The position numbers were made by a program, and so were the translations under genes. From Nocardia sp. BSTN01 (GTDB lineage: Bacteria > Actinomycetota > Actinomycetes > Mycobacteriales > Mycobacteriaceae), in assembly GCF_015354405.1 (NCBI RefSeq), contig NZ_JADKYP010000047.1, positions 1 through 54,481 on the forward strand: a stretch of 54,481 nt of DNA, given 5' to 3'. The notes beneath the pieces were generated by a model. The model ran no database searches. It saw nothing but the letters and a program-made list of their open reading frames with translations, and was not told where the DNA came from. Positions 34,349 to 47,498 of the stretch are shown piece by piece (within the stretch, counting starts at the first letter, position 1; the number at the start of each line of letters is the position of its first letter).

Positions 34349-35425
34349 ATGTCCGACAAGGACCCCGCAGACGTCTTCGTGCGCCATCGTGGCGCGGTCC
34401 TGGACGCGTTGCTGTCGGAGCCGGGTTTGTCCACCGCCTCCGCAGCCGCCGACCGCCTCGGCGTCGCTGATCCGGTGTCGGTCGGAGTGTCCGTCCCGCC
34501 GGCGGAATCCGCCCCGGACCGATCGGACCGATCGTCTCGTCCTGCGGCCAACGGCGCCGCCCGGCCGCCGAGCGGACCCAAGGCCAGCGACCGGATCATG
34601 GCGCTGCTGAACGGCGAATCCCTGGACGGACCGTCGGGCCTGGAATTCACCTCCGATTTCGCCGATCGGGCCGGCGCCCGGCTCGATCGGACAGGCGCGG
34701 CCGAAGCGAAACCCGTTGCGGGCGAACCGGAGAAGCCGGCACAGCCGGAGAAGGCGGAGAAGGCGGCCCCGGCGGGCGCCGCCGCGCCGGCGCAGCAGCT
34801 GCTCGCTATGGTGCGCAAGCCGAAGGTGGCGATCGCGCTGGCCGGTGTGCTGGCGATCATCGTCGTGCTGGCGCTGGTCACCACCGGCGGTAAGAAGGAC
34901 GGCGGAGACCAGGTCAAGGTCGTGACGGCGGCCGCGGCGGCACCGCCTAGCGCCGCACCCAAACCGTCCGAATCGCTGACCGCCGGCACGGCGATCCAGG
35001 TGAAGGCGGCCGAATCCCATTGTCCCACCGGCAGTACGCCCGGTATGGACGCTTTCTCGGGTCAGGCGGACAAGGCGTGGTCGTGTGTGCGCGCCTATCG
35101 GGTGGACGGTCAGGTACTGACCATCGATCTGGGCAAGACCTATCGGATCGACTCCATCGGTATCGTGCCCGGCTGGGACAGCATAGGCTCCGACGGCGCC
35201 GACCAGTGGGCCAAGTTCCGGACCGTGAGCCGCGTGTCCTATCGGTTCAACGATCCGGGCGTGACCACCTACACCCAGCAGACGATGGATCAGCGGAGCC
35301 TCGTGGTAACCACGATCAGTCCACCGGTCACCGCGTCGAAGATCACGCTGACGATCCTGGAATCGAAGGGTGACGCCTCGATCAACACCACCGCCATCTC
35401 CTCGATTGTCGTCACCGGCCAATGA
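34349..35425 (+). CDS. membrane protein with discoidin/NADase-type C-terminal domain
   Basis: 358 residues. The cytosolic N-terminus is about 155 residues, charged and Pro/Ala-rich, with an ASDRIMALLNGE segment. One transmembrane helix lies at about 159-180 (VAIALAGVLAIIVVLALVTT). The extracytoplasmic part ends in a beta-rich domain (about 220-358) with DKAWSCVRAYRVDGQVLTID, YRIDSIGIVPGWD and KITLTILESKGD, the pattern of discoidin/F5-8C-like 'NADase-type glycan-binding' domains. Such proteins usually sit near zinc-ribbon membrane proteins, as here: the next gene overlaps it by 4 bases. A surface-binding role is inferred. A weak copy of the GGGAA repeat (TTCTC-N6-GGGAA at 34288-34303) precedes it. 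Confidence 0.75.
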   Translation: MSDKDPADVFVRHRGAVLDALLSEPGLSTASAAADRLGVADPVSVGVSVPPAESAPDRSDRSSRPAANGAARPPSGPKASDRIMALLNGESLDGPSGLEFTSDFADRAGARLDRTGAAEAKPVAGEPEKPAQPEKAEKAAPAGAAAPAQQLLAMVRKPKVAIALAGVLAIIVVLALVTTGGKKDGGDQVKVVTAAAAAPPSAAPKPSESLTAGTAIQVKAAESHCPTGSTPGMDAFSGQADKAWSCVRAYRVDGQVLTIDLGKTYRIDSIGIVPGWDSIGSDGADQWAKFRTVSRVSYRFNDPGVTTYTQQTMDQRSLVVTTISPPVTASKITLTILESKGDASINTTAISSIVVTGQ

Positions 35426-36141
35426 ATTCGACGCATCAGACCTGTGAGTACTGCTCGCATCGCAACAGTAGTGCGGACTCCCGCTGCGGACACTGCGGGG
35501 CGCCGCTGAAGGCGGTGGGCGATGTGCTGGGCGAACTGGGCCGGACCGCAGCGGGTATCGCACCGGTGATCATCGGTGCCGAGAAGCTCGCCAGTGGTTT
35601 GGAGAAGGCGGCGTCCGGCGGTGAACAAGCCGCCGCGGACGCGAAAAAGGAAGAAGCCAAGGTCTTTCCGGCCTGGCAGTGGAAGGCGGCGTTGGGTGGC
35701 GCGGTCGCCCTGGTGCTGCTGGCCGTACTGGTGCTGCGCTCCTGTTCGACGGTCGCGCCCGCCATCGGCGACCTGACACCGGTCGATACGCTGCCCGAAC
35801 TGATGCGCGCGGTGTCGACCTGTCAGCCGGCGTCGGACGGACAGGGCGATTCCTGTGTCGTCTCCGCGGACGATCCGCTGTTGTCGGGCGGGATCACGGG
35901 TGGGCGAGCGCTGACCTTCACCGTGCGCACCGATCCACCGGATCGTATCGGTGACACGATCGGGCGCTGGCGCACCTCGGGTGCGGCGATCGTCTCCGAC
36001 GGTACGGCCTTCGTGGCGATCGGCCCCGCGGTTACCGTCTGGTATGCCGACAGGCATTCGGGCCTGCATCTCGAGACGGGTAGTTTCGCGAATCGTGCAG
36101 GCGCGCAGACATTTCTGTTCCGATCCGGTTTGGTTCGCTGA
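35422..36141 (+). CDS. zinc-ribbon single-pass membrane protein
   Basis: 239 residues. The N-terminal zinc ribbon has C8-x2-C11 and C22-x2-C25 (CEYCSHRN ... CGHCGAP). A helical Ala/Glu/Lys segment follows, then one transmembrane helix at about 93-110 (ALGGAVALVLLAVLVLRSC) and an extracytoplasmic domain containing FTVRTDPPDRIGDTIGRWRT and a final GAQTFLFRSGLVR. The ATG overlaps the previous stop (ATGA), so the two proteins are probably made together and may interact. No known function. The same zinc-ribbon type recurs at the end of the SPFH protein encoded at 41454-42719. Confidence 0.75.
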   Translation: MNSTHQTCEYCSHRNSSADSRCGHCGAPLKAVGDVLGELGRTAAGIAPVIIGAEKLASGLEKAASGGEQAAADAKKEEAKVFPAWQWKAALGGAVALVLLAVLVLRSCSTVAPAIGDLTPVDTLPELMRAVSTCQPASDGQGDSCVVSADDPLLSGGITGGRALTFTVRTDPPDRIGDTIGRWRTSGAAIVSDGTAFVAIGPAVTVWYADRHSGLHLETGSFANRAGAQTFLFRSGLVR

Positions 36142-36179
36142 GAAACCGGGTACCGGCGCGCAATCCTTGTTACACTGAA

Positions 36180-36207
36180 TAACGTGCCGTTATTTAACGG
36201 CACGTTA
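36180..36207. promoter_or_regulatory. perfect inverted repeat upstream of the glutamate dehydrogenase gene
   Basis: 12-base arms, TAACGTGCCGTT on the left and its exact reverse complement on the right, around ATTT. It is the most perfect of four CCGTT-N4-RACGG sites and lies 55-82 bases before the ATG at 36262, where an operator or activator site is expected. A GTG inside the repeat (36184) is in frame but is not a likely start. Confidence 0.7.
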
Positions 36208-36261
36208 CAGACAGTCCGCAATACTGCGGTACCGATTCCGATCGCGGGAAGGCACGGGTCG

Positions 36262-39200
36262 ATGGTGGCAACTACCCAGCAGACGATTTCATGGAAGCGA
36301 TTCCGTGATGATCCGACCGATCTGGAGGCGGTGTACTTCCGCTGGATTCAGCCGGGAGCCGCGGCCCCGACGATCACCGACCGCGCCGAGCAGATCTTCC
36401 GGCATCATCTGGAGCTGGCCGCGGGGCGGCGCCCGGGAACCGCGGTGACCAGGCTCTATCGCGCCGGAGACGGCAGCGGTCTGGGACCGGCGCTGCAGAT
36501 CGTCAACGACGACATGCCGCTGCTGGTGGATTCGCTCACCGCGGCGCTGCAGCGCCTGGGCGCCACCGTGACCGAGGTGGTGCATCCGGTCTTCGACGTC
36601 CTGCGGGATCGGCGCGGCCGGTTGCGGGCGATCGCGCCCAGCGAGGGATTCGATGTGGCGCAGGCGAATTCGGCGAGCCGATCGGAGGGCAGCGGCAACG
36701 TCGTCACCGAGTCGTGGATCCATGTGCAGCTGGGTGCCGGGGATTCCGACGCGGTGCTGGACCGGATCGAGCGGGCGCTGCCACCCCTGCTCGGCGAGAT
36801 CCGCCAGGTCGCCCATGACACCGAGGCGATGACCCGCACGATGGGAACGCTGGCCGCGCGGCTGGATTCCGTACCGCAACCGCCCGCGACCGAGGCGGCC
36901 GAATGCGCGCAGTTGCTGCGCTGGCTGACCTCCGGGCACTTCACCCTGCTGGGATACGGCTACTACCGGGTTCATCCCGGCGCCGACGGCCCGGAGCCGC
37001 AACAGGTTTCGGGCACCGGACTCGGCGTCTTGCGCAGCGGTTCGGGTGTGGACGTGGGCGCTCCCGCACCCGGTTCGGAGCAGATCCTGCGGCTGTCCAA
37101 CGGATCTCTGGACTCGCTGCTGCCGGGCTCGCCGGATGTGTACGTGGTCAGCGTCGCCGACTACGCTGCCGAGACCACGCCCTCGGTCGCCGGTCAGGTG
37201 GTGGGCGAACACGTTTTCGTGGGCACCTTCACCGTCAGCGGCTTCCACGAGAACATCCTCGACATTCCGGTGATCTCCCGCCGCGTCCACCAGGTCATCG
37301 AATGGGCGGGCCTGGCGCTGAATTCGTTCTCCGGCCAGGCGCTGCTGGAGATGTTGCAGACCTTCCCGCGCGTCGAACTGTTCTCCACCGATGCGCGCCG
37401 CCTCTTCGAAACCGTTTCGGCCGTCATGAATCTCGGGCTGCGGCGCCAGATCCGGCTGTTCCTGCGCCGCGATCTGGGCAGCAACGCCGTGTACTGCCTG
37501 GTGTACCTGCCGCGCGACCGCTACTCGACCGAGGTGCGGTTGCGGATGCACGAGATCCTGCGCCGCGAATTCGACGCCGAGCAGATCGCCTACTCGGCGC
37601 GTGTCACCGAATCCGAGCTCGCCGTGGTCTATTTCACGGTGCATCGCGGCGCCGACGCGGAACCGGCGGATATCACCGAATCCAACCGCGAACGCATTCA
37701 GGACCTGCTGTTCGCGACCACCCGGAGCTGGAGCGACCGGCTGGTCAGCGAGGCCGCGAGTCTCGCCGAGATCGCCGCGCCGGTCGTCCAGGACTACGCG
37801 ACCGCGTTTCCGGCGACCTATCAGCAGGAATACGAGCCCGCGCGGGCGCTCGACGACCTCTGCCGGCTGCAGCGCCTGGCCGATGGGCAGATCGATACCG
37901 ATCTCTACCGCACCGCCGGCGCCCCCTCGGGGGAGTGGCGCTTCACGCTGTACGTCGCCGGAACCGAGGTGTCGCTGAGCCGGGTGCTGCCACTGCTGCA
38001 CAGCCTCGGCATCGAGGTCGTGGAGGAAAAGCCCTACCGGCTCGAACTGCCCGGCGACAGCACCCGATGGATCTACGACTTCGGCCTGCGGGTCGCGCCG
38101 AACACGCTGCGCGGCACCGGCGAGGGCGATCCGGAGGCCGATCTGGACCGCGCCGTGGCGCTGGAAACCCTGCCGGACACCAGTATTCGCAAACGCCTGC
38201 CGGAGGCCGTGTCGGCGATGTGGTTCGGCGACGGTGAGGTCGACGGACTCAACGAACTCGTCCTGCGCGCCGGATTGCACTGGCGTCAGATCGCGATGCT
38301 GCGGGCCTACGCGAAATATCTGCAGCAGGCGGGATTCGCCTACACCTTCGCCAATATCACCCGCGTGCTGCTGGCGCAGCCGAGCACCGCGCGCGCGTTC
38401 ACCGAATTGTTCGACGCCTATTTCGATCCCGAACACCTCGGGCCGGTCGCGACCGCGCGGGCCGCGGCCATCTCGTCGCGGCTGCAGGACGAAATCGATG
38501 CCGTGGTGAGCCTCGACACCGACCGGATTCTGCGGGCGATTCTCGGGCTGATCACGGCGACCCTGCGCACCAACTACTTCCGCCGCGACGAGGACGGAAA
38601 TCCGCCCGGACATCTGTCGTTCAAATTCGACCCGCACGCCATCGCCGAATTGCCCCGTCCGCGGCCGAAATTCGAGATCTTCGTGTATTCGCCGCGGGTC
38701 GAGGGTGTGCACCTGCGTTTCGGTGCGGTCGCGCGCGGTGGTCTGCGGTGGTCGGATCGCCTGGAGGATTTCCGGACCGAGATTCTGGGTCTGGTGAAGG
38801 CGCAGGCGGTGAAGAATGCGGTGATCGTGCCCGTGGGCGCCAAGGGCGGATTCGTGGTGAAACGCCCGCCGGCCGCGACCGGTGATGCGGCGGCCGACCG
38901 CCAGGCCATGCAGGCCGAGGGCATCGCCTGCTACCGCACCTTCATCTCGGGACTACTCGACCTGACCGACAATGTCGACCACGCCGGTGGTGAGGTGATC
39001 CCGCCGCAGCGGGTGGTGCGCCGCGACGGCGACGACACCTATCTGGTGGTGGCCGCCGACAAGGGCACCGCCACGTTCTCCGACATCGCGAACGAAGTCG
39101 CGCAGCAGTACGACTTCTGGTTGGGTGATGCGTTCGCGTCGGGTGGTTCGGCGGGGTATGACCACAAGGCGATGGGGATTACGGCGAAGGGTGCGTGGGA

Positions 39201-41178
39201 GAGTGTCAAGCGGCATTTCGCGGAGATGAATGTCGATATCCAGCGTGAGGAGTTCACGGTGGTGGGTGTCGGGGATATGTCGGGGGATGTGTTCGGTAAC
39301 GGGATGTTGTTGTCGGAGCATATTCGGTTGGTGGCGGCGTTCGATCATCGGCATATTTTCATCGATCCGGATCCGGTGGCGGGGTCGTCGTTCGCGGAGC
39401 GGAAGCGGTTGTTCGGGTTGGCGCGGTCGTCGTGGGCGGATTACGACACCTCGTTGATCAGCGAGGGCGGCGGTGTGTTCGATCGCTCCGCCAAGGCCAT
39501 CGCGATCACGCCGCAGATTCGCGCCGCACTCGATCTGGATCCGGGCGTGAGCACGCTCTCGCCGCCGGAAATGATCCGGGCGATCCTGCTGGCGCCGGTC
39601 GATCTGCTGTGGAACGGTGGTATCGGCACCTACATCAAGGCCAGCACCGAATCGCACGCCGACGTGGGTGACAAATCCAACGATGCCGTGCGGGTCGACG
39701 CGGATCTGTTGCGGGTCAAGGTGATCGGTGAAGGCGGCAATCTGGGCGCCACCGCGCTCGGGCGGATCGAGTTCTGCAAACACGGCGGCCGGATGAATAC
39801 CGACGCCCTCGACAACTCCGCCGGCGTGGACTGCTCCGACCACGAGGTGAACATCAAAGTCCTGCTGGGAGCGGCGATTTCCGCCGGTGAGCTGGCCGAG
39901 TCGGACCGTAACGCCCTGCTTGCCGTGATGACCGACGAGGTCTCGGCACTGGTGTTGCGCGACAACATCTCCCAGAACTTCCGGATGGGCCTGTCGCGGT
40001 CGAACGCGGCCGCCATGGTAGGGGTGCACCGGCGGCTGATCGCGGAACTGGAGACCCGGCGCGGCGTGGATCGCCAGCTCGAGGCATTGCCCTCGGATGC
40101 CGAACTGGACCGGCGTGCCGCCGCCGGTGCCGGACTGACCTCACCGGAGCTCGCCAATCTGCTGGCGCACGTGAAGCTTTCGCTCAAGTCGGATCTGCTC
40201 AGCGGTGATCTGCTGGACAGCAGCGCGTTCGAGGCGCTGCTGCCCGGTTACTTCCCGACACCGCTGCGGGAACGCTTCGGCGCCGCGATCGGCCGTCACC
40301 CGCTGCGCCGGGAGATCCTGGCCACCATGGTGGTCAACGATATGGTCGACTACGGCGGCATAACCTACGCCTTCCGGCTCGCCGAGGAGGCCGGGGCCAC
40401 CACCGACGACGCGGTGCGCGCCTTCACCGCGGCCGTGGAGATCTTCGATCTGCGGGCACTGTGGGAGCGCATCCGCACCACGCCGATGCCGGCGGCGGCC
40501 CGCAACGAGCTGGAGATGGAAACCAAGCGCACCCTGGATCGGGCGGCGCGCTGGCTGCTGACCAACCGGCCGCAGCCGATCGCGGTCGGCGCCGGTATCG
40601 CGCGCTACCGCGACGGAGTGCGCGCGCTGTCGGCGCGGGTGCCGGCCTGGCGGCCCGGTGCGCTCGCCGACGATCTGATGTCGCGCTCCGGCGGACCGAT
40701 CGGTCACGGCGCCCCGCGGGAGTTGGCGGAGGAGGTGTTCCTGCTGATCCACCGGTTCCCGCTGCTGGACGTGCTCGATATCGCCGACATCTGCGAACGC
40801 GATGCCGACGAGGTGGCCGCGCTCTACTACGCACTGGACGCCCACTTCGACATCCAGCGGCTGCTGTCCGCGGTGGCCGGACTGGACCGTGGCGATCGCT
40901 GGCAGACGTTGGCGCGCTTGGCCGTTCGCGAGGATCTCTACGATTCGCTGCGCTCGCTGACCGCCGACGTGCTGACCACCACCGAACCGGTCGACACCCC
41001 CGAGGAGAAGATCGCCTACTGGGAATCGACCAACCGTTCTCGCCTCAGCCGTGCCCGCGCGGCACTCGGGGAGATCTTCACCTCCGAAGCCCACGACTTG
41101 GCGACCCTGTCGGTGGCCGCACGCCAGGTCCGCAGCATGGTCGGCAGCGCCGAAACGACGGCGACGGTGCCCAGCTGA
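36262..41178 (+). CDS. gdh: NAD-specific glutamate dehydrogenase, large (about 180 kDa) class
   Basis: 1638 residues, the length of the L_180 class (M. smegmatis/Streptomyces type). It converts glutamate to 2-oxoglutarate and ammonia with NAD. The N-terminal 700 residues contain ACT-like regulatory modules. The catalytic core contains GGLRWSDRLEDFRTEILGLV, KAQAVKNAVIVPVGAKGGFV and the dinucleotide-fold region around VVGVGDMSGDVFGNGML. ATG 36262 follows GGGAAGGCACGG; an in-frame GTG at 36184 lies inside the inverted repeat and is rejected. In mycobacteria this enzyme is inhibited by unphosphorylated GarA, which PknG controls; a PknG gene lies at 44580. Bases about 39117-39480 have codon usage unlike the rest of the gene. 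Confidence 0.93.
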   Translation: MVATTQQTISWKRFRDDPTDLEAVYFRWIQPGAAAPTITDRAEQIFRHHLELAAGRRPGTAVTRLYRAGDGSGLGPALQIVNDDMPLLVDSLTAALQRLGATVTEVVHPVFDVLRDRRGRLRAIAPSEGFDVAQANSASRSEGSGNVVTESWIHVQLGAGDSDAVLDRIERALPPLLGEIRQVAHDTEAMTRTMGTLAARLDSVPQPPATEAAECAQLLRWLTSGHFTLLGYGYYRVHPGADGPEPQQVSGTGLGVLRSGSGVDVGAPAPGSEQILRLSNGSLDSLLPGSPDVYVVSVADYAAETTPSVAGQVVGEHVFVGTFTVSGFHENILDIPVISRRVHQVIEWAGLALNSFSGQALLEMLQTFPRVELFSTDARRLFETVSAVMNLGLRRQIRLFLRRDLGSNAVYCLVYLPRDRYSTEVRLRMHEILRREFDAEQIAYSARVTESELAVVYFTVHRGADAEPADITESNRERIQDLLFATTRSWSDRLVSEAASLAEIAAPVVQDYATAFPATYQQEYEPARALDDLCRLQRLADGQIDTDLYRTAGAPSGEWRFTLYVAGTEVSLSRVLPLLHSLGIEVVEEKPYRLELPGDSTRWIYDFGLRVAPNTLRGTGEGDPEADLDRAVALETLPDTSIRKRLPEAVSAMWFGDGEVDGLNELVLRAGLHWRQIAMLRAYAKYLQQAGFAYTFANITRVLLAQPSTARAFTELFDAYFDPEHLGPVATARAAAISSRLQDEIDAVVSLDTDRILRAILGLITATLRTNYFRRDEDGNPPGHLSFKFDPHAIAELPRPRPKFEIFVYSPRVEGVHLRFGAVARGGLRWSDRLEDFRTEILGLVKAQAVKNAVIVPVGAKGGFVVKRPPAATGDAAADRQAMQAEGIACYRTFISGLLDLTDNVDHAGGEVIPPQRVVRRDGDDTYLVVAADKGTATFSDIANEVAQQYDFWLGDAFASGGSAGYDHKAMGITAKGAWESVKRHFAEMNVDIQREEFTVVGVGDMSGDVFGNGMLLSEHIRLVAAFDHRHIFIDPDPVAGSSFAERKRLFGLARSSWADYDTSLISEGGGVFDRSAKAIAITPQIRAALDLDPGVSTLSPPEMIRAILLAPVDLLWNGGIGTYIKASTESHADVGDKSNDAVRVDADLLRVKVIGEGGNLGATALGRIEFCKHGGRMNTDALDNSAGVDCSDHEVNIKVLLGAAISAGELAESDRNALLAVMTDEVSALVLRDNISQNFRMGLSRSNAAAMVGVHRRLIAELETRRGVDRQLEALPSDAELDRRAAAGAGLTSPELANLLAHVKLSLKSDLLSGDLLDSSAFEALLPGYFPTPLRERFGAAIGRHPLRREILATMVVNDMVDYGGITYAFRLAEEAGATTDDAVRAFTAAVEIFDLRALWERIRTTPMPAAARNELEMETKRTLDRAARWLLTNRPQPIAVGAGIARYRDGVRALSARVPAWRPGALADDLMSRSGGPIGHGAPRELAEEVFLLIHRFPLLDVLDIADICERDADEVAALYYALDAHFDIQRLLSAVAGLDRGDRWQTLARLAVREDLYDSLRSLTADVLTTTEPVDTPEEKIAYWESTNRSRLSRARAALGEIFTSEAHDLATLSVAARQVRSMVGSAETTATVPS

Positions 41179-41185
41179 CCTGCCG

Positions 41186-41229
41186 GTGGGTTCGGGTGCG
41201 CCGCCTGGGACCGGCACACCCGAACCCAC
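41186..41229 (+). terminator. hairpin after the glutamate dehydrogenase gene
   Basis: 13-base-pair perfect stem (GTGGGTTCGGGTG with CACCCGAACCCAC) and an 18-base loop, starting 8 bases after the stop. A second, stronger hairpin follows at once. Confidence 0.65.
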
Positions 41230-41240
41230 TCCGGAAACCC

Positions 41241-41280
41241 GCCGACGCCGCCCACTCGAAACGGTGTGGGCGGCGTCGGC
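41241..41280. terminator. second hairpin, probably bidirectional
   Basis: 15-base-pair perfect stem (GCCGACGCCGCCCAC pairing with GTGGGCGGCGTCGGC) with a 10-base loop between convergent genes. The remaining 41281-41453 shows no convincing gene. Confidence 0.7.
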
Positions 41281-41453
41281 ATAAGCGAAACCCTTTGAGC
41301 ACGGCGCCGTCGAGACCTCAGCCGGGTGGCGGATGGGCCGACGGGTCGAGCCGCTCACCGGCCACAGCAGGCATGGCGTCGAACGACGCCCGAAGGTTCG
41401 GCAACGGAATCACTCGCGACTTGCCCGGTGCCGGGTATGAGCGACTCGGCGGC

Positions 41454-42719
41454 TCACGCCCCGGCGGGAGTTCCGCAGGCGCCGCAGAACCGCGCTGCCG
41501 CAGGGAGATCCGCACCGCATTCGGTGCAGTGGCGCGGGGCAGCGGGCAATCGGGTTCCGCAGTGCATGCAGAATCGCGCGGTGCGGGGATTACCGGTAGC
41601 GCAGGATGCGCAGATCACCTGCTCCGAGGCGGCGGATTCGTCACCCTGTGGCGCCGCGGACGGAGGCGGCGATTCGACACTCGCGGAGGCGGCGGGGGAG
41701 CCGGGCGTCGCGGATGCGCCGGCCGCGGGGGGAGTCGTCGTCGGCAGCGGATCCGAGGTCTGCGGCTCGGGAGCGGGTGCGGGCTGCAGGACCGGTGGGC
41801 CCGAGGGCTGGGGGAACGGTTGCGCGGGCGGCGGTGTGGATTGCTGCGTGGCCCAGGGCACTGTCGACTGCTGCTGCCCCATACCGGCTATCGCGTTGAG
41901 GCCCAACGCGGCGCCGAGGAATCCACCTTCGCCCCCGCCGCCGTGCGAATGCGCCATGCCCTGTCCCGCGCCCAATGCCATCTCCCCGGCGGCGTAACGC
42001 TGGAAATCTCCGGCGAGCCGGATGTAGGTGACGTCCTTGGCGAGTCGTTTGAGCCGCTCGGCGTCCTCGGGTGCCAGGGTGATGTCGAAATTCCCCATGC
42101 GGGAGATCCGCATCCCGTACTCGTACAGCGTGAGATTGGTCTGACGCACCACCGCCGACTCGATCGACTGCAGTTGCGCCGAGAGGCCGAGCACCTGCCA
42201 GTCGCCCTGCGAGATGCCGTGCGACACGGTCATCTTCATCGACTTGAGCAGCAAATCCGCGCACCAGGCCTGAATTCCGGCAGGATCGGTGAGATCGGTG
42301 GTGCCGACGAGGGAGGTGATCAGTTGCGCGGGATCGCGCACAGCCAGAGCGAATTCGCCGAAGACCCGCAGCGTCACGATCTGCTCGCTGGCCGGGTCGA
42401 CGATGTCGTCGAGCCGGCCGCCGAATCTGACGCCCGCGAATTCGCGCGTGGAAACGAAATACAGCTCCGCGCGGTAGAAGTTGTTGCCGGTGACGGAGTC
42501 CACCAGTGCGCCCAGCACCGGCAGTTCATCCGCGTCGACGCGATGGCGGCCCGGTCCCATCGTCGCGACGACCCGGCCGGACTTGACGAACAGCGCGATC
42601 TGATCGGCGTTGACGATCGTCCGGCTGTAGCGCCGGATGTTCAGATCGGGCCACTTGTAGACCAGCTGATCCTTGCGGCCGTCCGGGACGGCGATGAATT
42701 CCCGCTCGAACCAGGCCAT
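41454..42719 (-). CDS. SPFH-domain protein with C-terminal double zinc ribbon
   Basis: 421 residues. Residues about 1-270 are an SPFH/virion-core-like domain of the YdjI type: AWFEREFIAVPDGRKDQLVY, GPGRHRVDADELPV, LRVFGEFALAVRDPAQLI, EYGMRISRMGNFDITL. A Pro/Gly/Gln-rich linker follows, then two zinc ribbons (CASCATGNPRTARFCMHCGT; CTECGADLPAAARFCGACGT). Such proteins form membrane-associated scaffolds; the partner is unknown. It is divergent from the permease gene with a 182-base gap holding two inverted repeats, one of them (42757-42774) close to this gene's start. It lies between nitrogen-metabolism genes but has no known link to them. Confidence 0.85.
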   Translation of the reverse strand: MAWFEREFIAVPDGRKDQLVYKWPDLNIRRYSRTIVNADQIALFVKSGRVVATMGPGRHRVDADELPVLGALVDSVTGNNFYRAELYFVSTREFAGVRFGGRLDDIVDPASEQIVTLRVFGEFALAVRDPAQLITSLVGTTDLTDPAGIQAWCADLLLKSMKMTVSHGISQGDWQVLGLSAQLQSIESAVVRQTNLTLYEYGMRISRMGNFDITLAPEDAERLKRLAKDVTYIRLAGDFQRYAAGEMALGAGQGMAHSHGGGGEGGFLGAALGLNAIAGMGQQQSTVPWATQQSTPPPAQPFPQPSGPPVLQPAPAPEPQTSDPLPTTTPPAAGASATPGSPAASASVESPPPSAAPQGDESAASEQVICASCATGNPRTARFCMHCGTRLPAAPRHCTECGADLPAAARFCGACGTPAGA

Positions 42720-42756
42720 ATCCTCGCCCTTCCTCGGCCGTTGTCGTTATCCAGCG

Positions 42757-42774
42757 TACCGATACCTATCGGTA
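42757..42774. promoter_or_regulatory. perfect palindrome TACCGATA-CC-TATCGGTA
   Basis: 8-base perfect arms with a 2-base centre, 38 bases before the ATG of the minus-strand SPFH gene. The size and symmetry fit a dimeric repressor such as a TetR-type protein. No matching regulator gene is adjacent. Confidence 0.5.
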
Positions 42775-42835
42775 TGGTCTACCGCCGACCTCGGCGGAGG
42801 GATTTCCGTTGTGTTACAACCTATCCCACGTATTG

Positions 42836-42861
42836 AACGTGCCGTTGAATGACGGTACATT
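42836..42861. promoter_or_regulatory. inverted repeat CCGTT-N4-RACGG upstream of the permease gene
   Basis: AACGTGCCGTT, then GAAT, then an imperfect right arm GACGGTACATT. Core CCGTTGAATGACGG at 42842-42855. It is 41-66 bases before the ATG at 42902, the same type of position as at the glutamate dehydrogenase gene. Confidence 0.65.
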
Positions 42862-42901
42862 GCCCATAGATATGATCGCCGTCACGTGAAAGGTCCTCCC
42901 C

Positions 42902-47009
<4,108 letters not shown>

Positions 47010-47015
47010 ACCGGC

Positions 47016-47381
47016 TCAGGCGACTCCGCGCACACGCCAGAGCACGACGGCCACCGGCGCCGCGGCGATCAGCAACAGCCACAGCCAGTTTCCGGCCGCC
47101 CACGCCGACACCACCGCGAAGACCGTGATGGCACCGGCCAGAACGGCCAGGGAGGGGAGCGGATTGGCGGCTGCGGGCGCGGCGGGCGGATCGGGGGTGA
47201 CGACGGGCAGATCGGTGAACAGCGCCGCCAGCTCGACGCGGGTATCGGCCCGGGTGGCCAGTGCGGTGCGCTCGTCGAATTCGGGCAGGGTCAATCTGCC
47301 GGCGCCCAGTTGCTGTGACAATTCCTGCAGTGCGCGCTCTCGCTCGGCGGCGCTGGGGCGCGCGTCCGCCATATCGTCCAT
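47016..47381 (-). CDS. DUF1707-domain membrane protein
   Basis: 121 residues. The N-terminal DUF1707 pattern reads RPSAAERERALQELSQQLGA, then GRLTLPEFDERTALATRADT and ELAALFTDLP. A Pro/Ala linker and two hydrophobic segments follow (LAVLAGAITVFAVVSAWAAG; WLWLLLIAAAPVAVVLWRVR). The family is common in actinobacteria, mostly of unknown function, thought to be regulatory or envelope-linked. ATG 47381 is the best start; the frame stays open further upstream, but that region is the MerR gene on the other strand. Convergent with pknG, only 6 bases apart. A weak GGGAA half repeat at 47436 lies in the gap to the divergent MerR gene. Confidence 0.85.
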   Translation of the reverse strand: MDDMADARPSAAERERALQELSQQLGAGRLTLPEFDERTALATRADTRVELAALFTDLPVVTPDPPAAPAAANPLPSLAVLAGAITVFAVVSAWAAGNWLWLLLIAAAPVAVVLWRVRGVA

Positions 47382-47498
47382 GCACAGCAGAATAGGTCCG
47401 CTACCCCCGCGGATCGCAATCGAACCGCCAAAGATGGGAACCGGCATGCCGCCGCACGCTTTCGATCCGCGCATGTTTCGGTGTGGTTTCCTTGATGT

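Noticed and set aside
36184-36261. GTG at 36184 as start of glutamate dehydrogenase
   Set aside because: The codon lies inside a perfect 28-base inverted repeat, lacks a ribosome site, and would add residues not resembling the family; ATG 36262 is preferred.
36289-38712. Long minus-strand open frame opposite gdh
   Set aside because: Same cause: GC-rich codon bias leaves the opposite frame open; composition is not protein-like.
41318-41453. Small minus-strand gene after the SPFH gene
   Set aside because: The frame is open into the SPFH gene region but has no start or ribosome site of its own outside it and no recognisable family.
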